From Parabacteroides sp. FAFU027 (lineage in GTDB: Bacteria > Bacteroidota > Bacteroidia > Bacteroidales > UBA7332): 64,000 nucleotides of DNA. Positions 42,893-51,154 of this stretch are shown piece after piece; position 1 is the first letter of the stretch, and the number at the start of each line of letters is the position of its first letter. The stretch lies in contig NZ_JAKZKV010000003.1 in NCBI RefSeq assembly GCF_022808675.1, positions 1 through 64,000 of the forward strand, written 5' to 3'. The notes under the pieces are model-generated. The model saw only the letters and a list, made by a program, of their open reading frames with translations, made no database searches and was not told where the DNA came from. The translations under genes and the position numbers were made by a program.

Positions 42893-43013
42893 TTTATTAA
42901 AAATCATAAGGGTAGATAAAAAAACCGACCGCATCTGCTGCGCCGGATTCTCCATTAAACACGAATATTCTTTCGGATGTTCAGCTCGCGGGAGTTTATT
43001 AAGGGGAAATTAG

Positions 43014-43493
43014 CTACCGTTCCATTTCGTTCAGAAAGCGGGTCACGGCATCCCAGTCGATGCGGGAAACGGACTCCGAAACTCCTGCCACTTTCTTCAC
43101 TATTATCTTTTCCAGGAAATTCATCCGCTCGAAACAAAACTCGCCGCCCATTATGCCTTTGGCTTTAGCGGCTTCTTTCAGTTCATTGGGGAAAGCCTGC
43201 TCAAACTCCAGCTCCTGCTTCTCCTTGTGTGGGTCCATGCAACAGATAAAGAGGCCAAACTCTTTTTGTAATAGTGTCTGCAGATTAGCTTCCACAAACT
43301 TCTTCATCCGTTTTTGAATTCCTCCCGCATGAATGGAACCGCCAAGAATGATGCGGTCATACGTACTCAAATCGGGATTCTTCACCTTTTTCAGAGAGAT
43401 AACCTCAACGTCCTGTTTGGATTTTTCGGCAAGAAAATTTGCAACCTTCTCAGTGGTGCCGTGGTGGGAGATGTAAATGATAGCGGTCTTCAT
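43014..43493 (-). CDS. Flavodoxin-domain protein (HemG-like)
   Basis: A 159-residue FMN protein. The N-terminal FMN loop is YISHHGTTEKVANFL (8-22); the next contact is IILGGSIHAGGIQKRMKKF, with the GSxxxxG pattern of menaquinone-dependent protoporphyrinogen oxidase (HemG) relatives. The Cys pair FGLFICCMDP is also typical of that group. HemG activity is possible but cannot be told from a simple flavodoxin role. It is divergent from the MBL-fold gene, sharing an upstream region of about 95 bp. Confidence 0.85.
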   Translation of the reverse strand: MKTAIIYISHHGTTEKVANFLAEKSKQDVEVISLKKVKNPDLSTYDRIILGGSIHAGGIQKRMKKFVEANLQTLLQKEFGLFICCMDPHKEKQELEFEQAFPNELKEAAKAKGIMGGEFCFERMNFLEKIIVKKVAGVSESVSRIDWDAVTRFLNEMER

Positions 43494-43589
43494 AGCGATT
43501 TTATTTGAAGCAAAATGGAAGCTCTCACAAATATAGCTATTCTCAATGGATTAAACTTTCTACATTTGCCTTTCAATTTGCTTATCACC

Positions 43590-44423
43590 ATGAAGTGCAG
43601 GATTTTAATGGACAACACGCCGGATAGCGAAAGCCGGCTGCAATGTGAACACGGGCTGAGCCTGACATTCAGCATAGGCGGTCAGCAATGGCTGCTCGAC
43701 ACCGGCGCTACCGGACTCTTTGCCGGAAATGCCAGACAGATGGGTATCGACCTTAACGACATCGACTACCTCGTGCTTACTCATGCGCATTACGACCATA
43801 CCGGCGGTCTGGAGGTTTTTCTAAAGGAAAATGACCACGCTCCGGTATTCCTATCCGATAAAATCACCGACAATAGCTACTATTCCAAACGCAATGACGG
43901 CAAACGAAACATCGGTATCCGCCACGAATTGTTTGAGCAGTATCCGGAGCGCTTCTTCCGGCTCTCCGGCAATCGTTGGATAACTCCCGAGGTAGCGGTG
44001 ATTTCCGACTTCGGAAACGATTACCCCAAACCCCAAGGGAATCGCATGCTCTATCACGGAGACCATCCCGACACCTTCGAGCATGAAATAGCACTGGTCG
44101 TTCGTACCGGCAGAGGCAACGTCGTCTTTACCGGATGCGCCCATAACGGATTGCTCAACATCCTGCACGTAGCCCACCGTTTCGCTCCCGAAGCGCCTAT
44201 CATTGCAGCCATCGGCGGCACTCACCTGATTGACCCTCGGGAGGGACAGAGCTTTGAAAGTGAAGACGAGATTAAGGCTATGGCAAATGCCCTGACAACT
44301 GATTTTCCGGGAATCCGATTGATTACGGGGCACTGTACCGGACAGACTGCCCGGCTGATTCTTATGGAAAAGATGGGTATAAAATTGGAGTGGTTTTGTT
44401 GCGGATATGAGGTGGAAATATAG
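43590..44423 (+). CDS. MBL-fold metallo-hydrolase (COG1237-like)
   Basis: A 277-residue metal-dependent hydrolase. The start at MKCRILMDNTPDSES (43590) follows a -7-like TACATTTG (43561-43568); an upstream extension would lie before the transcript start. The metal site is LTHAHYDHTGGLEVF (HxHxDH), with WLLDTGATGLFAGNA before it, VFTGCAHNGLLNILH, and GGTHLID near the end. COG1237 members include enzymes of methanopterin-like synthesis, but the substrate in Bacteroidota is unknown. Confidence 0.88.
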   Translation: MKCRILMDNTPDSESRLQCEHGLSLTFSIGGQQWLLDTGATGLFAGNARQMGIDLNDIDYLVLTHAHYDHTGGLEVFLKENDHAPVFLSDKITDNSYYSKRNDGKRNIGIRHELFEQYPERFFRLSGNRWITPEVAVISDFGNDYPKPQGNRMLYHGDHPDTFEHEIALVVRTGRGNVVFTGCAHNGLLNILHVAHRFAPEAPIIAAIGGTHLIDPREGQSFESEDEIKAMANALTTDFPGIRLITGHCTGQTARLILMEKMGIKLEWFCCGYEVEI

Positions 44424-44569
44424 GGGCGACTAAATGCAGACATTGTTGCACACATATTGCCATAAAAAAGATGTAGGGTATGGGATATTTTAATTGGACA
44501 ATCTATCTAAGACCCCGATTTGCCAAAGAATTTATCGGGATATTGCTCAATTTATCCCGGATAGAGTTT

Positions 44570-44758
44570 GTCCCAAGTCGGACAGACACTGTCCTACTTA
44601 GGACGAGGTTCGTCCCAAGTAGGACAAGACTTGTCCCAAGTAGGACGGAGTTCGTCCTAGTTAGGACAAGAGTCGTCCGAAGTAGGACAGAGTCCGTCCC
44701 AGTTGGGACAGCTTTCGTCCGGGTTGGGACAAGGTCTGTCCCGGTTTGTTAGAGTCTT
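44570..44758. repeat. Tandem array of 21-bp units with GTCC-N6-GGAC dyads
   Basis: Nine units begin at 44570, 44591, 44612, 44633, 44654, 44675, 44696, 44717 and 44738, exactly 21 bp apart. The first eight each carry the 14-bp dyad GTCCnnnnnnGGAC (for example GTCCCAAGTCGGAC, GTCCTACTTAGGAC, GTCCGGGTTGGGAC) with a variable 7-bp linker; the ninth is decayed. The six central bases vary while GTCC and GGAC do not. The array occupies the gap between the MBL-fold gene and the MNT-HEPN pair. Confidence 0.9.
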
Positions 44759-44809
44759 TTACTACACACTATCCACCTGGTAACTTGAAGTCCCCTGTGA
44801 ATAAAACTA

Positions 44810-44883
44810 CGAAACAACCTATACAAAAAAGCCTTTCAAAATCCGTTGCCTGACCCGAAAGGCTTTCTCTTTTGGAAAAGTAA
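44810..44883. repeat. Direct repeat with terminator hairpin, left copy
   Basis: CGAAACAACC, then AAAAAAGCCTTTCAAA, a hairpin closed by GCCTTTC/GAAAGGC, and TTTTGGAAAAGTAA. The last 59 nt match the right copy (45685-45761) with three substitutions and one indel. The two copies flank the MNT-HEPN genes. The stem has A and T runs, so each copy can act as a terminator. Confidence 0.85.
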
Positions 44884-44922
44884 GCCTGACAAACAGTTCA
44901 ACTGATTGCATAAGATATTTGT

Positions 44923-44930
44923 TATCTTTG
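44923..44930 (+). promoter_or_regulatory. -7 box of the MNT-HEPN operon
   Basis: TATCTTTG matches TAnnTTTG exactly; a -33 TTTG at the usual distance is not seen. Predicted start near 44937, just before the antitoxin gene at 44950. Confidence 0.55.
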
Positions 44931-44949
44931 TATTCATAATAAGAGGGAA

Positions 44950-45279
44950 ATGGAAATCAATCGCGAAAATATCGAAGCCTTATTGGGAACAATCGTAAAG
45001 AGACTGTTGCCACTCAATCCTTCCAAAATTATTCTTTTCGGCAGCTATGCCTATGGTACACCAACATCAGATAGTGACCTGGATATTTGTGTAGTCAAGA
45101 AACAAATTCTTTCCAAAACAAAAGAAAAACGGGAAATCAGGGAAAAGCTGAAAGATATTGAGGTCGCCAAGGATATTCTTATCCCATCGGAAGAAGAATA
45201 TGAGTTTTATCGCAAACAATATGGTTCGGTTTTTATGGATATTGATATGAAAGGACGAGTGTTATGGCAGAATTCCTGA
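44950..45279 (+). CDS. mntA: MNT-type nucleotidyltransferase antitoxin
   Basis: A 109-residue minimal nucleotidyltransferase with the core GSYAYGTPTSDSDLDI: GS and G at 31-36, then the metal-binding DxD in DSDLD (41-45). In MNT-HEPN toxin-antitoxin systems this protein modifies (AMPylates) the HEPN toxin to silence it. Here it is followed by the HEPN gene with a 16-bp overlap. The operon lies between two terminator-type direct repeats. The partner and order are typical; AMPylation itself is inferred. Confidence 0.88.
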   Translation: MEINRENIEALLGTIVKRLLPLNPSKIILFGSYAYGTPTSDSDLDICVVKKQILSKTKEKREIREKLKDIEVAKDILIPSEEEYEFYRKQYGSVFMDIDMKGRVLWQNS

Positions 45280-45662
45280 GTCAATACCAGCTACTATTCA
45301 ATAAGGCCCGAACAGATTATCATGCTGCACAGGTTTTATTTCAAAGCTTCAATCGGGGGGATAGCGAACTTGATTTGGAAGTTATCTATTTCCACTTGCA
45401 GCAATGCGCCGAAAAATGTTTTAAATCAATTCTCTCCTACCATCAGGTCAATTTTCCCAAAGTACATGACCTAGAGCTATTGGTAAATCTCCTTCATCCA
45501 TTAAAAATTGAATTGCAAGCCGATACTGAACTGCTTATCGAACTGAGTGACTTCGCTGTAGAGGGGAGATACAACATTATTCATGACGATTTAGAACAGG
45601 CTCAACAATATTTCCGTGAAGTAGAAATTCTTCTAACGCAAGTTAAAGCCCTGATATCCTAA
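45264..45662 (+). CDS. hepT: HEPN-domain ribonuclease toxin
   Basis: A 132-residue all-helical HEPN protein. The RX4-6H active site is present as GRYNIIHDDL (Arg102, His107). LEVIYFHLQQCAEKCFKSIL is the conserved helix of the family, with the FHLQQCAEK[CA]xK pattern. HEPN toxins are RNases, usually kept inactive by the MNT partner. It overlaps mntA by 16 bp. A 22-bp gap separates it from the right-hand direct repeat, which holds the terminator. Confidence 0.88.
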   Translation: MAEFLSQYQLLFNKARTDYHAAQVLFQSFNRGDSELDLEVIYFHLQQCAEKCFKSILSYHQVNFPKVHDLELLVNLLHPLKIELQADTELLIELSDFAVEGRYNIIHDDLEQAQQYFREVEILLTQVKALIS

Positions 45663-45684
45663 CGGATTCTTACAACAATATACT

Positions 45685-45761
45685 CGAAACAACCCAACAA
45701 GAAAAAAGCCTTTCAAAGTCCGTCGCCGGACCCGAAAGGCTTTCTCTTTTGGAAAAAGTAA
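45685..45761. repeat. Direct repeat with terminator hairpin, right copy
   Basis: Same structure as the left copy at 44810-44883. This copy also has a perfect inner hairpin GTCCG-TCGC-CGGAC (45718-45731) that is lost in the left copy. It sits between the convergent hepT and carboxyltransferase genes and probably terminates both. Confidence 0.85.
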
Positions 45762-45770
45762 ACTGATGAA

Positions 45771-47306
45771 TTACAACGGAATGTTTCCGTGTTTCTTAGC
45801 CGGATTAGTCCGGATTTTAGTATGAGTCATATCCAGCGCCTGGATGATTTTGGCACGGGTCTGCTGAGGCAGGATGATTTCGTCTATGTAGCCCAGTTCA
45901 GCTGCGCGGTACGGGTTGGAGAACATCTCTTCGTACTCTTTCAGGGCAGCCGCTTTCTCTTCTTCGCTGGAGTTACGGTACAGAATATTAACCGCACCGG
46001 CAGCACCCATTACAGCAATCTCCGCATTCGGATAAGCAAAGTTCACATCACTACCGGTATGCTTGCTCGACATCACGATGTAAGCGCCGCCGTAAGCCTT
46101 GCGGGTGATGATGGTAATCTTCGGCACAGTAGCCTCCACGTAAGCGTAAACGATTTTAGCACCGTGGCGAATAATACCGTTTTGCTCCTGAAGCGTTCCC
46201 GGCAGGAAGCCCGGCACATCTTCGAAAGTAATAATCGGAATATTGAAACAGTCGCAGAAACGGATGAAACGAGCTCCTTTGTCTGATGCGTCGATATCAA
46301 GAACTCCGGCATAGAATGCAGGCTGGTTAGCCACGATACCGACAGTCTTTCCACCCATGCGGGCAAAACCTACCACGATATTCTGTGCGAAACCCGGCAT
46401 CACTTCGAAGAAATATTTATCGTCAACAACTGCTTCAATCAGTTCTTTGATGTCGTAAGGTTTGTTCGGGTCAGCAGGAACGATGTCGTTCAGGCTGACA
46501 TCTTCGCGGGTAACGTCGTCCATCGTTGGCTCTACCGGCGCATCTTCCATATTATTGGAAGGCAGGAAGCTCAACAATTCACGCACCATCATCAGCGTTT
46601 CTTCTTCAGTATTGCCCATAAAGTGAGCCACACCGCTCTTCGTGCTGTGGGTAACAGCGCCACCAAGCTCTTCTTTGCTTACATCTTCGTGGGTCACAGT
46701 CTTCACGACATCGGGACCAGTCACAAACATGTGGCTTTTCTCCTTCACCATAAAGATAAAGTCGGTCAATGCAGGTGAATAACACGCACCACCGGCACAT
46801 GGGCCAAGAATCACGGAAAGCTGAGGAATTACCCCCGATGCAATAGTATTCTGGAAGAAGATATCGCCATATCCGGCAAGGCTGGAAACACCTTCCTGGA
46901 TACGCGCACCACCCGAGTCGTTCAACGCGATAACGGGAGCACCCATCTTAAGCGCCATCTTCTGAAGCTTCACGATTTTATCAGCATTGGTACGGCTCAA
47001 CGAACCGCCAAACACGGTAAAGTCATACGCGTAAACGTACACCAGACGTCCATCCACTTTTCCATAACCCGATACGATACCGTCTCCGGGGATTTTGGTT
47101 TTGTCCATGCCAAAGTTGGTACACTTGTGCACCACAAACTTATCCAGCTCCACGAAAGTGCCTTTATCAAGCAACACGTCGATGCGTTCGCGAGCCGTCA
47201 GTTTACCCGACTGGTGTTGTTTAACGATTTTATCTGATCCGCCGCCCAATTCGGCTACGCGGTTTTTCTCAATGAATTTATTATGAATTTGAGCAATCTT
47301 ACTCAT
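45771..47306 (-). CDS. Acyl-CoA carboxyltransferase beta subunit (propionyl-/methylmalonyl-CoA type)
   Basis: Moves carboxyl groups between biotin and an acyl-CoA. The 511-residue protein contains both crotonase-like halves: [53 protein letters not shown] (acyl-CoA site of the first half), and [36 protein letters not shown] and [14 protein letters not shown] in the second. The family includes PccB and MmdA; motifs alone do not separate them. With the carrier and biotin carboxylase genes upstream it forms a three-subunit enzyme. A decarboxylase role with the beta/gamma pump at 20125 is also possible. Confidence 0.92.
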   Translation of the reverse strand: MSKIAQIHNKFIEKNRVAELGGGSDKIVKQHQSGKLTARERIDVLLDKGTFVELDKFVVHKCTNFGMDKTKIPGDGIVSGYGKVDGRLVYVYAYDFTVFGGSLSRTNADKIVKLQKMALKMGAPVIALNDSGGARIQEGVSSLAGYGDIFFQNTIASGVIPQLSVILGPCAGGACYSPALTDFIFMVKEKSHMFVTGPDVVKTVTHEDVSKEELGGAVTHSTKSGVAHFMGNTEEETLMMVRELLSFLPSNNMEDAPVEPTMDDVTREDVSLNDIVPADPNKPYDIKELIEAVVDDKYFFEVMPGFAQNIVVGFARMGGKTVGIVANQPAFYAGVLDIDASDKGARFIRFCDCFNIPIITFEDVPGFLPGTLQEQNGIIRHGAKIVYAYVEATVPKITIITRKAYGGAYIVMSSKHTGSDVNFAYPNAEIAVMGAAGAVNILYRNSSEEEKAAALKEYEEMFSNPYRAAELGYIDEIILPQQTRAKIIQALDMTHTKIRTNPAKKHGNIPL

Positions 47307-47351
47307 TGTTTTTTGCTTTAGTTGTTGTCAAATAATAATTGCCGGGGTAAA

Positions 47352-47855
47352 TTAGTTCAGCGTAATCAGGGTCTGGTCGCTGTTGATTGCGTCGCCCTCT
47401 TTCACGAGAATATCCTTGATGGTACAGGTTTTCTTCACCTTGTACTCGCTCTGCATCTTCATCGCTTCAATCACGATAACAGGCTGGCCGGCTTCTACCT
47501 CGGTGCCTTTATCCACCAGGATTTTCACCACTTTACCGGGCATAGGCGAGTAGATGCGGTCCTGAGACTCGTCCGTTTCGTCTTTGCGGCGGTTGCGGAG
47601 GTATTTGGCCTGAGTATCCACAATCTCTACAGGAAAGGTGTTGAAAGCCGTATTTACGGTATATTTCTTGCCATTCTCGGCACGTTTCAATTCGGCTGTA
47701 AACGATTTGCCATCATGCAAAATAGAGCAGATTCCGTTTTCAGCCATCACGACATCGAGTTCGTAAGTCTTCTCGTCGATTTTGATGACCACTTTATTGT
47801 CGTCTTTGCTAACGAGTTCGACGTTGGCAATTCTGTCTCCGATATGTATTTCCAT
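47352..47855 (-). CDS. Biotin carboxyl carrier protein
   Basis: A 167-residue carrier with the biotinylation motif VIVIEAMKMQSEY (modified Lys133) in a C-terminal biotinyl domain starting MPGKVVKILVDKGTEVEAG. The N-terminal ~90 residues form a separate beta-rich domain (VELVSKDDNKVVIKIDEKTY) and are joined by a charged linker (RNRRKDETDESQDR). It lies between the carboxylase and carboxyltransferase genes, with gaps of 45-48 bp. Confidence 0.93.
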   Translation of the reverse strand: MEIHIGDRIANVELVSKDDNKVVIKIDEKTYELDVVMAENGICSILHDGKSFTAELKRAENGKKYTVNTAFNTFPVEIVDTQAKYLRNRRKDETDESQDRIYSPMPGKVVKILVDKGTEVEAGQPVIVIEAMKMQSEYKVKKTCTIKDILVKEGDAINSDQTLITLN

Positions 47856-47903
47856 AATCTTAAATGCTTTTATCGTTGAAAAATAATTGAGGGAAAGGTC
47901 GGC

Positions 47904-49418
47904 TTAAATGCGAACCATTCCGTTACGTTTACCAAACTCCCTCCAGCGACTAATTGGCAAGTTGTCGGCAGTTTTGGGTGCATTCTCTTCCAGATTAACA
48001 AGGTAATCCATATAAGCGGCAATAATTGCCACATCTTCATCTTCATCCTTTGAAACCTCATATTGGGTCTTCAGCAGGGTTTCGCTGTTTTTCTCGATGA
48101 AGTGCGTATTGTAATTGCCCTGTACAAAATCAGGCGTATCCATGATTTTACGCAGGTAGCTGATGTTGGTCTTGATACCGGTAATCTTGTATTCAAACAA
48201 AGTACGGCGCATACGCTCGATGGCGTACTCACGGGTCACCGCCCAAACAATCAGCTTACCAATCATCGGGTCGTAGTGCATCGGGATTTCATAGCCTTCA
48301 TACACGTAGCTGTCCACACGGGTACCGATACCCAGCGGGTCAGTCAACTGTTTGATGACACCCGGACATGGCATGAAGTTATTTTCCGAATCTTCGGCAC
48401 AGATACGGCACTCGATAGCGTGACCGCGTTGTACCACATCCGATTGTTTTAGTCTGAGGGGAGCTCCGTTTGCCACGTGAATCTGTTCTTTCACCAGGTC
48501 AATGCCCAACACCTCTTCGGTAATCGGGTGCTCTACCTGCAAACGGGTATTCATTTCAAGGAAGTAATAATTATGGTTGTCATCCACCAGGAATTCGATG
48601 GTTCCTGCACCAACATAGTTCACTGCTGCAGCAGCGGCAACGGCTTTTTCACCCATCTCTTTGCGAAGTGCGTCGGTCATCAATGGAGACGGACTCTCCT
48701 CTACGATTTTCTGGTGACGGCGCTGTACCGAGCATTCACGCTCACACAGGTGGATAATGTTGCCGTGTTTATCGCCCAGAATCTGGAATTCGATGTGGTG
48801 TGGCGATTCAATGTATTTTTCGATATAAACGGTTTCGTCGCCGAATGAAGACATCGCTTCGGATTTTGCAGTGTTGAATGCGTTTTCGATTTCGCTCTCC
48901 TGGCGAATCAGACGCATCCCTTTACCGCCACCTCCGGCAGATGCTTTCAACATTACGGGAAGACCGATGGAAGCGATAACGGATTTCACCTGTTCGAGGT
49001 TTTCCATGTTCTCCTGGGTTCCGGGAACAACAGGCACTCCTGCTTCAATCATAGTCTGACGGGCAGAAATCTTATCCCCCATCTTAATCATCGCCTCGGC
49101 GCTTGGACCAATGAAAATGATATTTTCAGCTTCGCAACGGCGAACAAATTCTGCACTTTCTGAAAGGAATCCATATCCGGGGTGAATGGCATCTGCACCG
49201 AAACGTTTTGCCGCTTCGATGATTCGGTCAATCACCAGATAACTTTCTTTGGAAGGAGCTGGACCGATACAGCATGCCTCATCAGCATAAAATACGTGAC
49301 GCGATGTACGGTCGGCTTCGGAATAAACAGCAACTGTTTTAATTCCCATCTCTTTACAGGAGCGCATTACACGAATGGCAATCTCGCCTCTGTTAGCTAC
49401 CAAAATCTTTTTAATCAT
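47904..49418 (-). CDS. accC: Biotin carboxylase subunit
   Basis: ATP-grasp enzyme that carboxylates biotin on the carrier protein. With MIKKILVANRGEIAIRV as start (49418) the protein has 504 residues; the in-frame ATG at 49457 adds 13 residues before this highly conserved N-terminus. Motifs: HPGYGFLSE, KASAGGGGKGMRLI (ATP loop), ERECSVQRRHQKIVEE and EMNTRLQVEHPITEEV. A long C-terminal extension beyond 450 residues is typical of acyl-CoA carboxylase forms in Bacteroidota. It is the first gene of the operon, with a -7 box TAATTTTG at 49497-49504. Confidence 0.94.
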   Translation of the reverse strand: MIKKILVANRGEIAIRVMRSCKEMGIKTVAVYSEADRTSRHVFYADEACCIGPAPSKESYLVIDRIIEAAKRFGADAIHPGYGFLSESAEFVRRCEAENIIFIGPSAEAMIKMGDKISARQTMIEAGVPVVPGTQENMENLEQVKSVIASIGLPVMLKASAGGGGKGMRLIRQESEIENAFNTAKSEAMSSFGDETVYIEKYIESPHHIEFQILGDKHGNIIHLCERECSVQRRHQKIVEESPSPLMTDALRKEMGEKAVAAAAAVNYVGAGTIEFLVDDNHNYYFLEMNTRLQVEHPITEEVLGIDLVKEQIHVANGAPLRLKQSDVVQRGHAIECRICAEDSENNFMPCPGVIKQLTDPLGIGTRVDSYVYEGYEIPMHYDPMIGKLIVWAVTREYAIERMRRTLFEYKITGIKTNISYLRKIMDTPDFVQGNYNTHFIEKNSETLLKTQYEVSKDEDEDVAIIAAYMDYLVNLEENAPKTADNLPISRWREFGKRNGMVRI

Positions 49419-49496
49419 ACCTTGTCTGAGTTTAGTATTATGTATATCAAACGACACACCTAATACAGCTTGTTGAATTGTTCAAAAAAAGCGATG

Positions 49497-49504
49497 CAAA
49501 ATTA
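49497..49504 (-). promoter_or_regulatory. accC operon -7 box
   Basis: Reverse-strand TAATTTTG matches TAnnTTTG; the -33 box is weak. The gene-free stretch 49505-49730 next to it shows nothing else I can name. Confidence 0.5.
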
Positions 49505-49730
49505 AGGGTTTTTGCTCTCCGAAGTGTTAAACGGCCAGTTTTTTTGCACACACCAAACCAAAAGTGTGCAGAACACAACTTTTAAAACCTTATTTACAGC
49601 GCCTTAAGTGAGAGAATATTTTTTAAGCAACCTGCCTGATTTCCTTCATAAAATGGCTTTTTCGCTCAAAAACAGACCACTATCAAGATTCGCCCTAAAT
49701 AACAACCTCGTTTTTCAGCTCTATTCACAT

Positions 49731-49770
49731 AAAAAATGCCGTTTCCTCATTCAATAGAGTGAAACGGCAT
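49731..49770 (-). terminator. Terminator of the rimO-pyrC transcript
   Basis: Reverse-strand ATGCCGTTTC (49761-49770) pairs with GAAACGGCAT (49736-49745), then six T. It lies 25 bp past the pyrC stop. Confidence 0.88.
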
Positions 49771-49794
49771 CTTCAATTTATCGACTCAAAACCT

Positions 49795-51135
49795 TTATGC
49801 AAATCTCAATTCCCGGCCACGGCAGTTTTCGTTGATTTGACCGTTTTCATAAGCGATAATGCCATTGACAAATGTCTTTTCAACCTTAGCTTTGAAGGCT
49901 GTTCCTTCAAAAGGAGACCAGCCACATTTGTATAATATATTGGACGGAGAAACGGTCCATTCGCTATCCGGATTGACCAGTACCAAATCGGCAAAGTAGC
50001 CTTCACGGATAAATCCACGTTTTTCCACCTTATATAATATAGCCGGTGCATGACACATCTTCTCAATCACTAATTCTGTTGTAAACTCGCCTTGTGCTGC
50101 CAATTCCAGCATAGCGACTAACGAGTGTTGCACTAATGGACCACCTGATGCAGCCTTGAAGCATGAGCCCTCTTTTTCAGCGGGTAAATGCGGTGCGTGG
50201 TCGGTAGCCACTACGTCCAGGCGACCATTTCTCAGAGCCTGAATCAGAGCCTCTTTATCGAAATTGCTCTTGATAGACGGGTTCCACTTAATGCGGTTAC
50301 CGTATTTTTCGTAATCGCAATCGTTAAACCATAGGTGATGCACACACACCTCGCCGGTAATCTTCTTTTCTGCAAGCGGTTTGTTTTCAAACAAAGCCAT
50401 CTCCTTGCCGGTAGATAAATGAAGAACGTGGAGACGGGTTCCGCATTTTGCAGCCAATTCCACAGCTTCGGATGACGAACGGTAACAAGCCTCTTCATCT
50501 CGAATCAGAGGGTGGTATTTTACCGGTAAATCTTCACCGTAAAGCGCTTTGTATTTAGCAATATTCGCCTGGATGACCTCCTCTTTCTCACAATGGGTGG
50601 CAATCAGCATTTCCACCTCAGAGAAAATTCGGGTCAGCGCATCTCTATTATCCACCAGCATATTTCCGGTAGAAGAACCCATGAATACCTTTACCCCACA
50701 GGTTCTTTTCGGGTCAGCCTTTTTCACCTCGTCAAGGTTATCATTGGTCGCTCCTATATAAAAGGAGTAGTTCGCTACCGAAACCTCTGCCGCGCGGTCA
50801 AACTTTACATTCAACGCTTCGATAGTAGTCGTTTGCGGCTTAGTATTAGGCATATCCATAAAAGAGGTAACACCTCCGGCTACAGCAGCACGTGACTCTG
50901 TGGTCAAATCACCTTTCTGTGTCAGCCCCGGCTCACGGAAATGCACCTGGTCGTCAATTACTCCCGGAATTAACCATTTACCTGTAGCATCAATGATAGT
51001 TGCATTAGCTACTTCTGCATCAGCCGGAATTTCTCCTTTATAAATAGCTGAAATTATATCGTTTTCCACCAATACGGAACCGACAAAACGGATTCCTTCA
51101 TTGATGATGGTTGCATTTTTGATTAAAGTTTTCAT
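49795..51135 (-). CDS. pyrC: Dihydroorotase
   Basis: Zinc amidohydrolase that closes carbamoyl-aspartate to dihydroorotate in pyrimidine synthesis. The 446-residue type I protein has [41 protein letters not shown] with the bridging Lys, [19 protein letters not shown] and [13 protein letters not shown]. The first His of the HxH motif is Gln here (QVHFR); I recall this in other Bacteroides dihydroorotases but have not checked. It follows rimO by 19 bp. Confidence 0.94.
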   Translation of the reverse strand: MKTLIKNATIINEGIRFVGSVLVENDIISAIYKGEIPADAEVANATIIDATGKWLIPGVIDDQVHFREPGLTQKGDLTTESRAAVAGGVTSFMDMPNTKPQTTTIEALNVKFDRAAEVSVANYSFYIGATNDNLDEVKKADPKRTCGVKVFMGSSTGNMLVDNRDALTRIFSEVEMLIATHCEKEEVIQANIAKYKALYGEDLPVKYHPLIRDEEACYRSSSEAVELAAKCGTRLHVLHLSTGKEMALFENKPLAEKKITGEVCVHHLWFNDCDYEKYGNRIKWNPSIKSNFDKEALIQALRNGRLDVVATDHAPHLPAEKEGSCFKAASGGPLVQHSLVAMLELAAQGEFTTELVIEKMCHAPAILYKVEKRGFIREGYFADLVLVNPDSEWTVSPSNILYKCGWSPFEGTAFKAKVEKTFVNGIIAYENGQINENCRGRELRFA

Positions 51136-51154
51136 ATCGTGTATTTTAAACTTA

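Noticed and set aside
44480-44752. 90-codon frame with heptad-like repeats rich in Arg, Thr and Val
   Set aside because: It is translated from the 21-bp array; the same reasoning applies.
36353-44758. The two tandem arrays as CRISPR arrays
   Set aside because: Units are 42 and 21 bp with no unique spacers of constant length, the conserved part is only 14 bp, and no cas genes are in the window.
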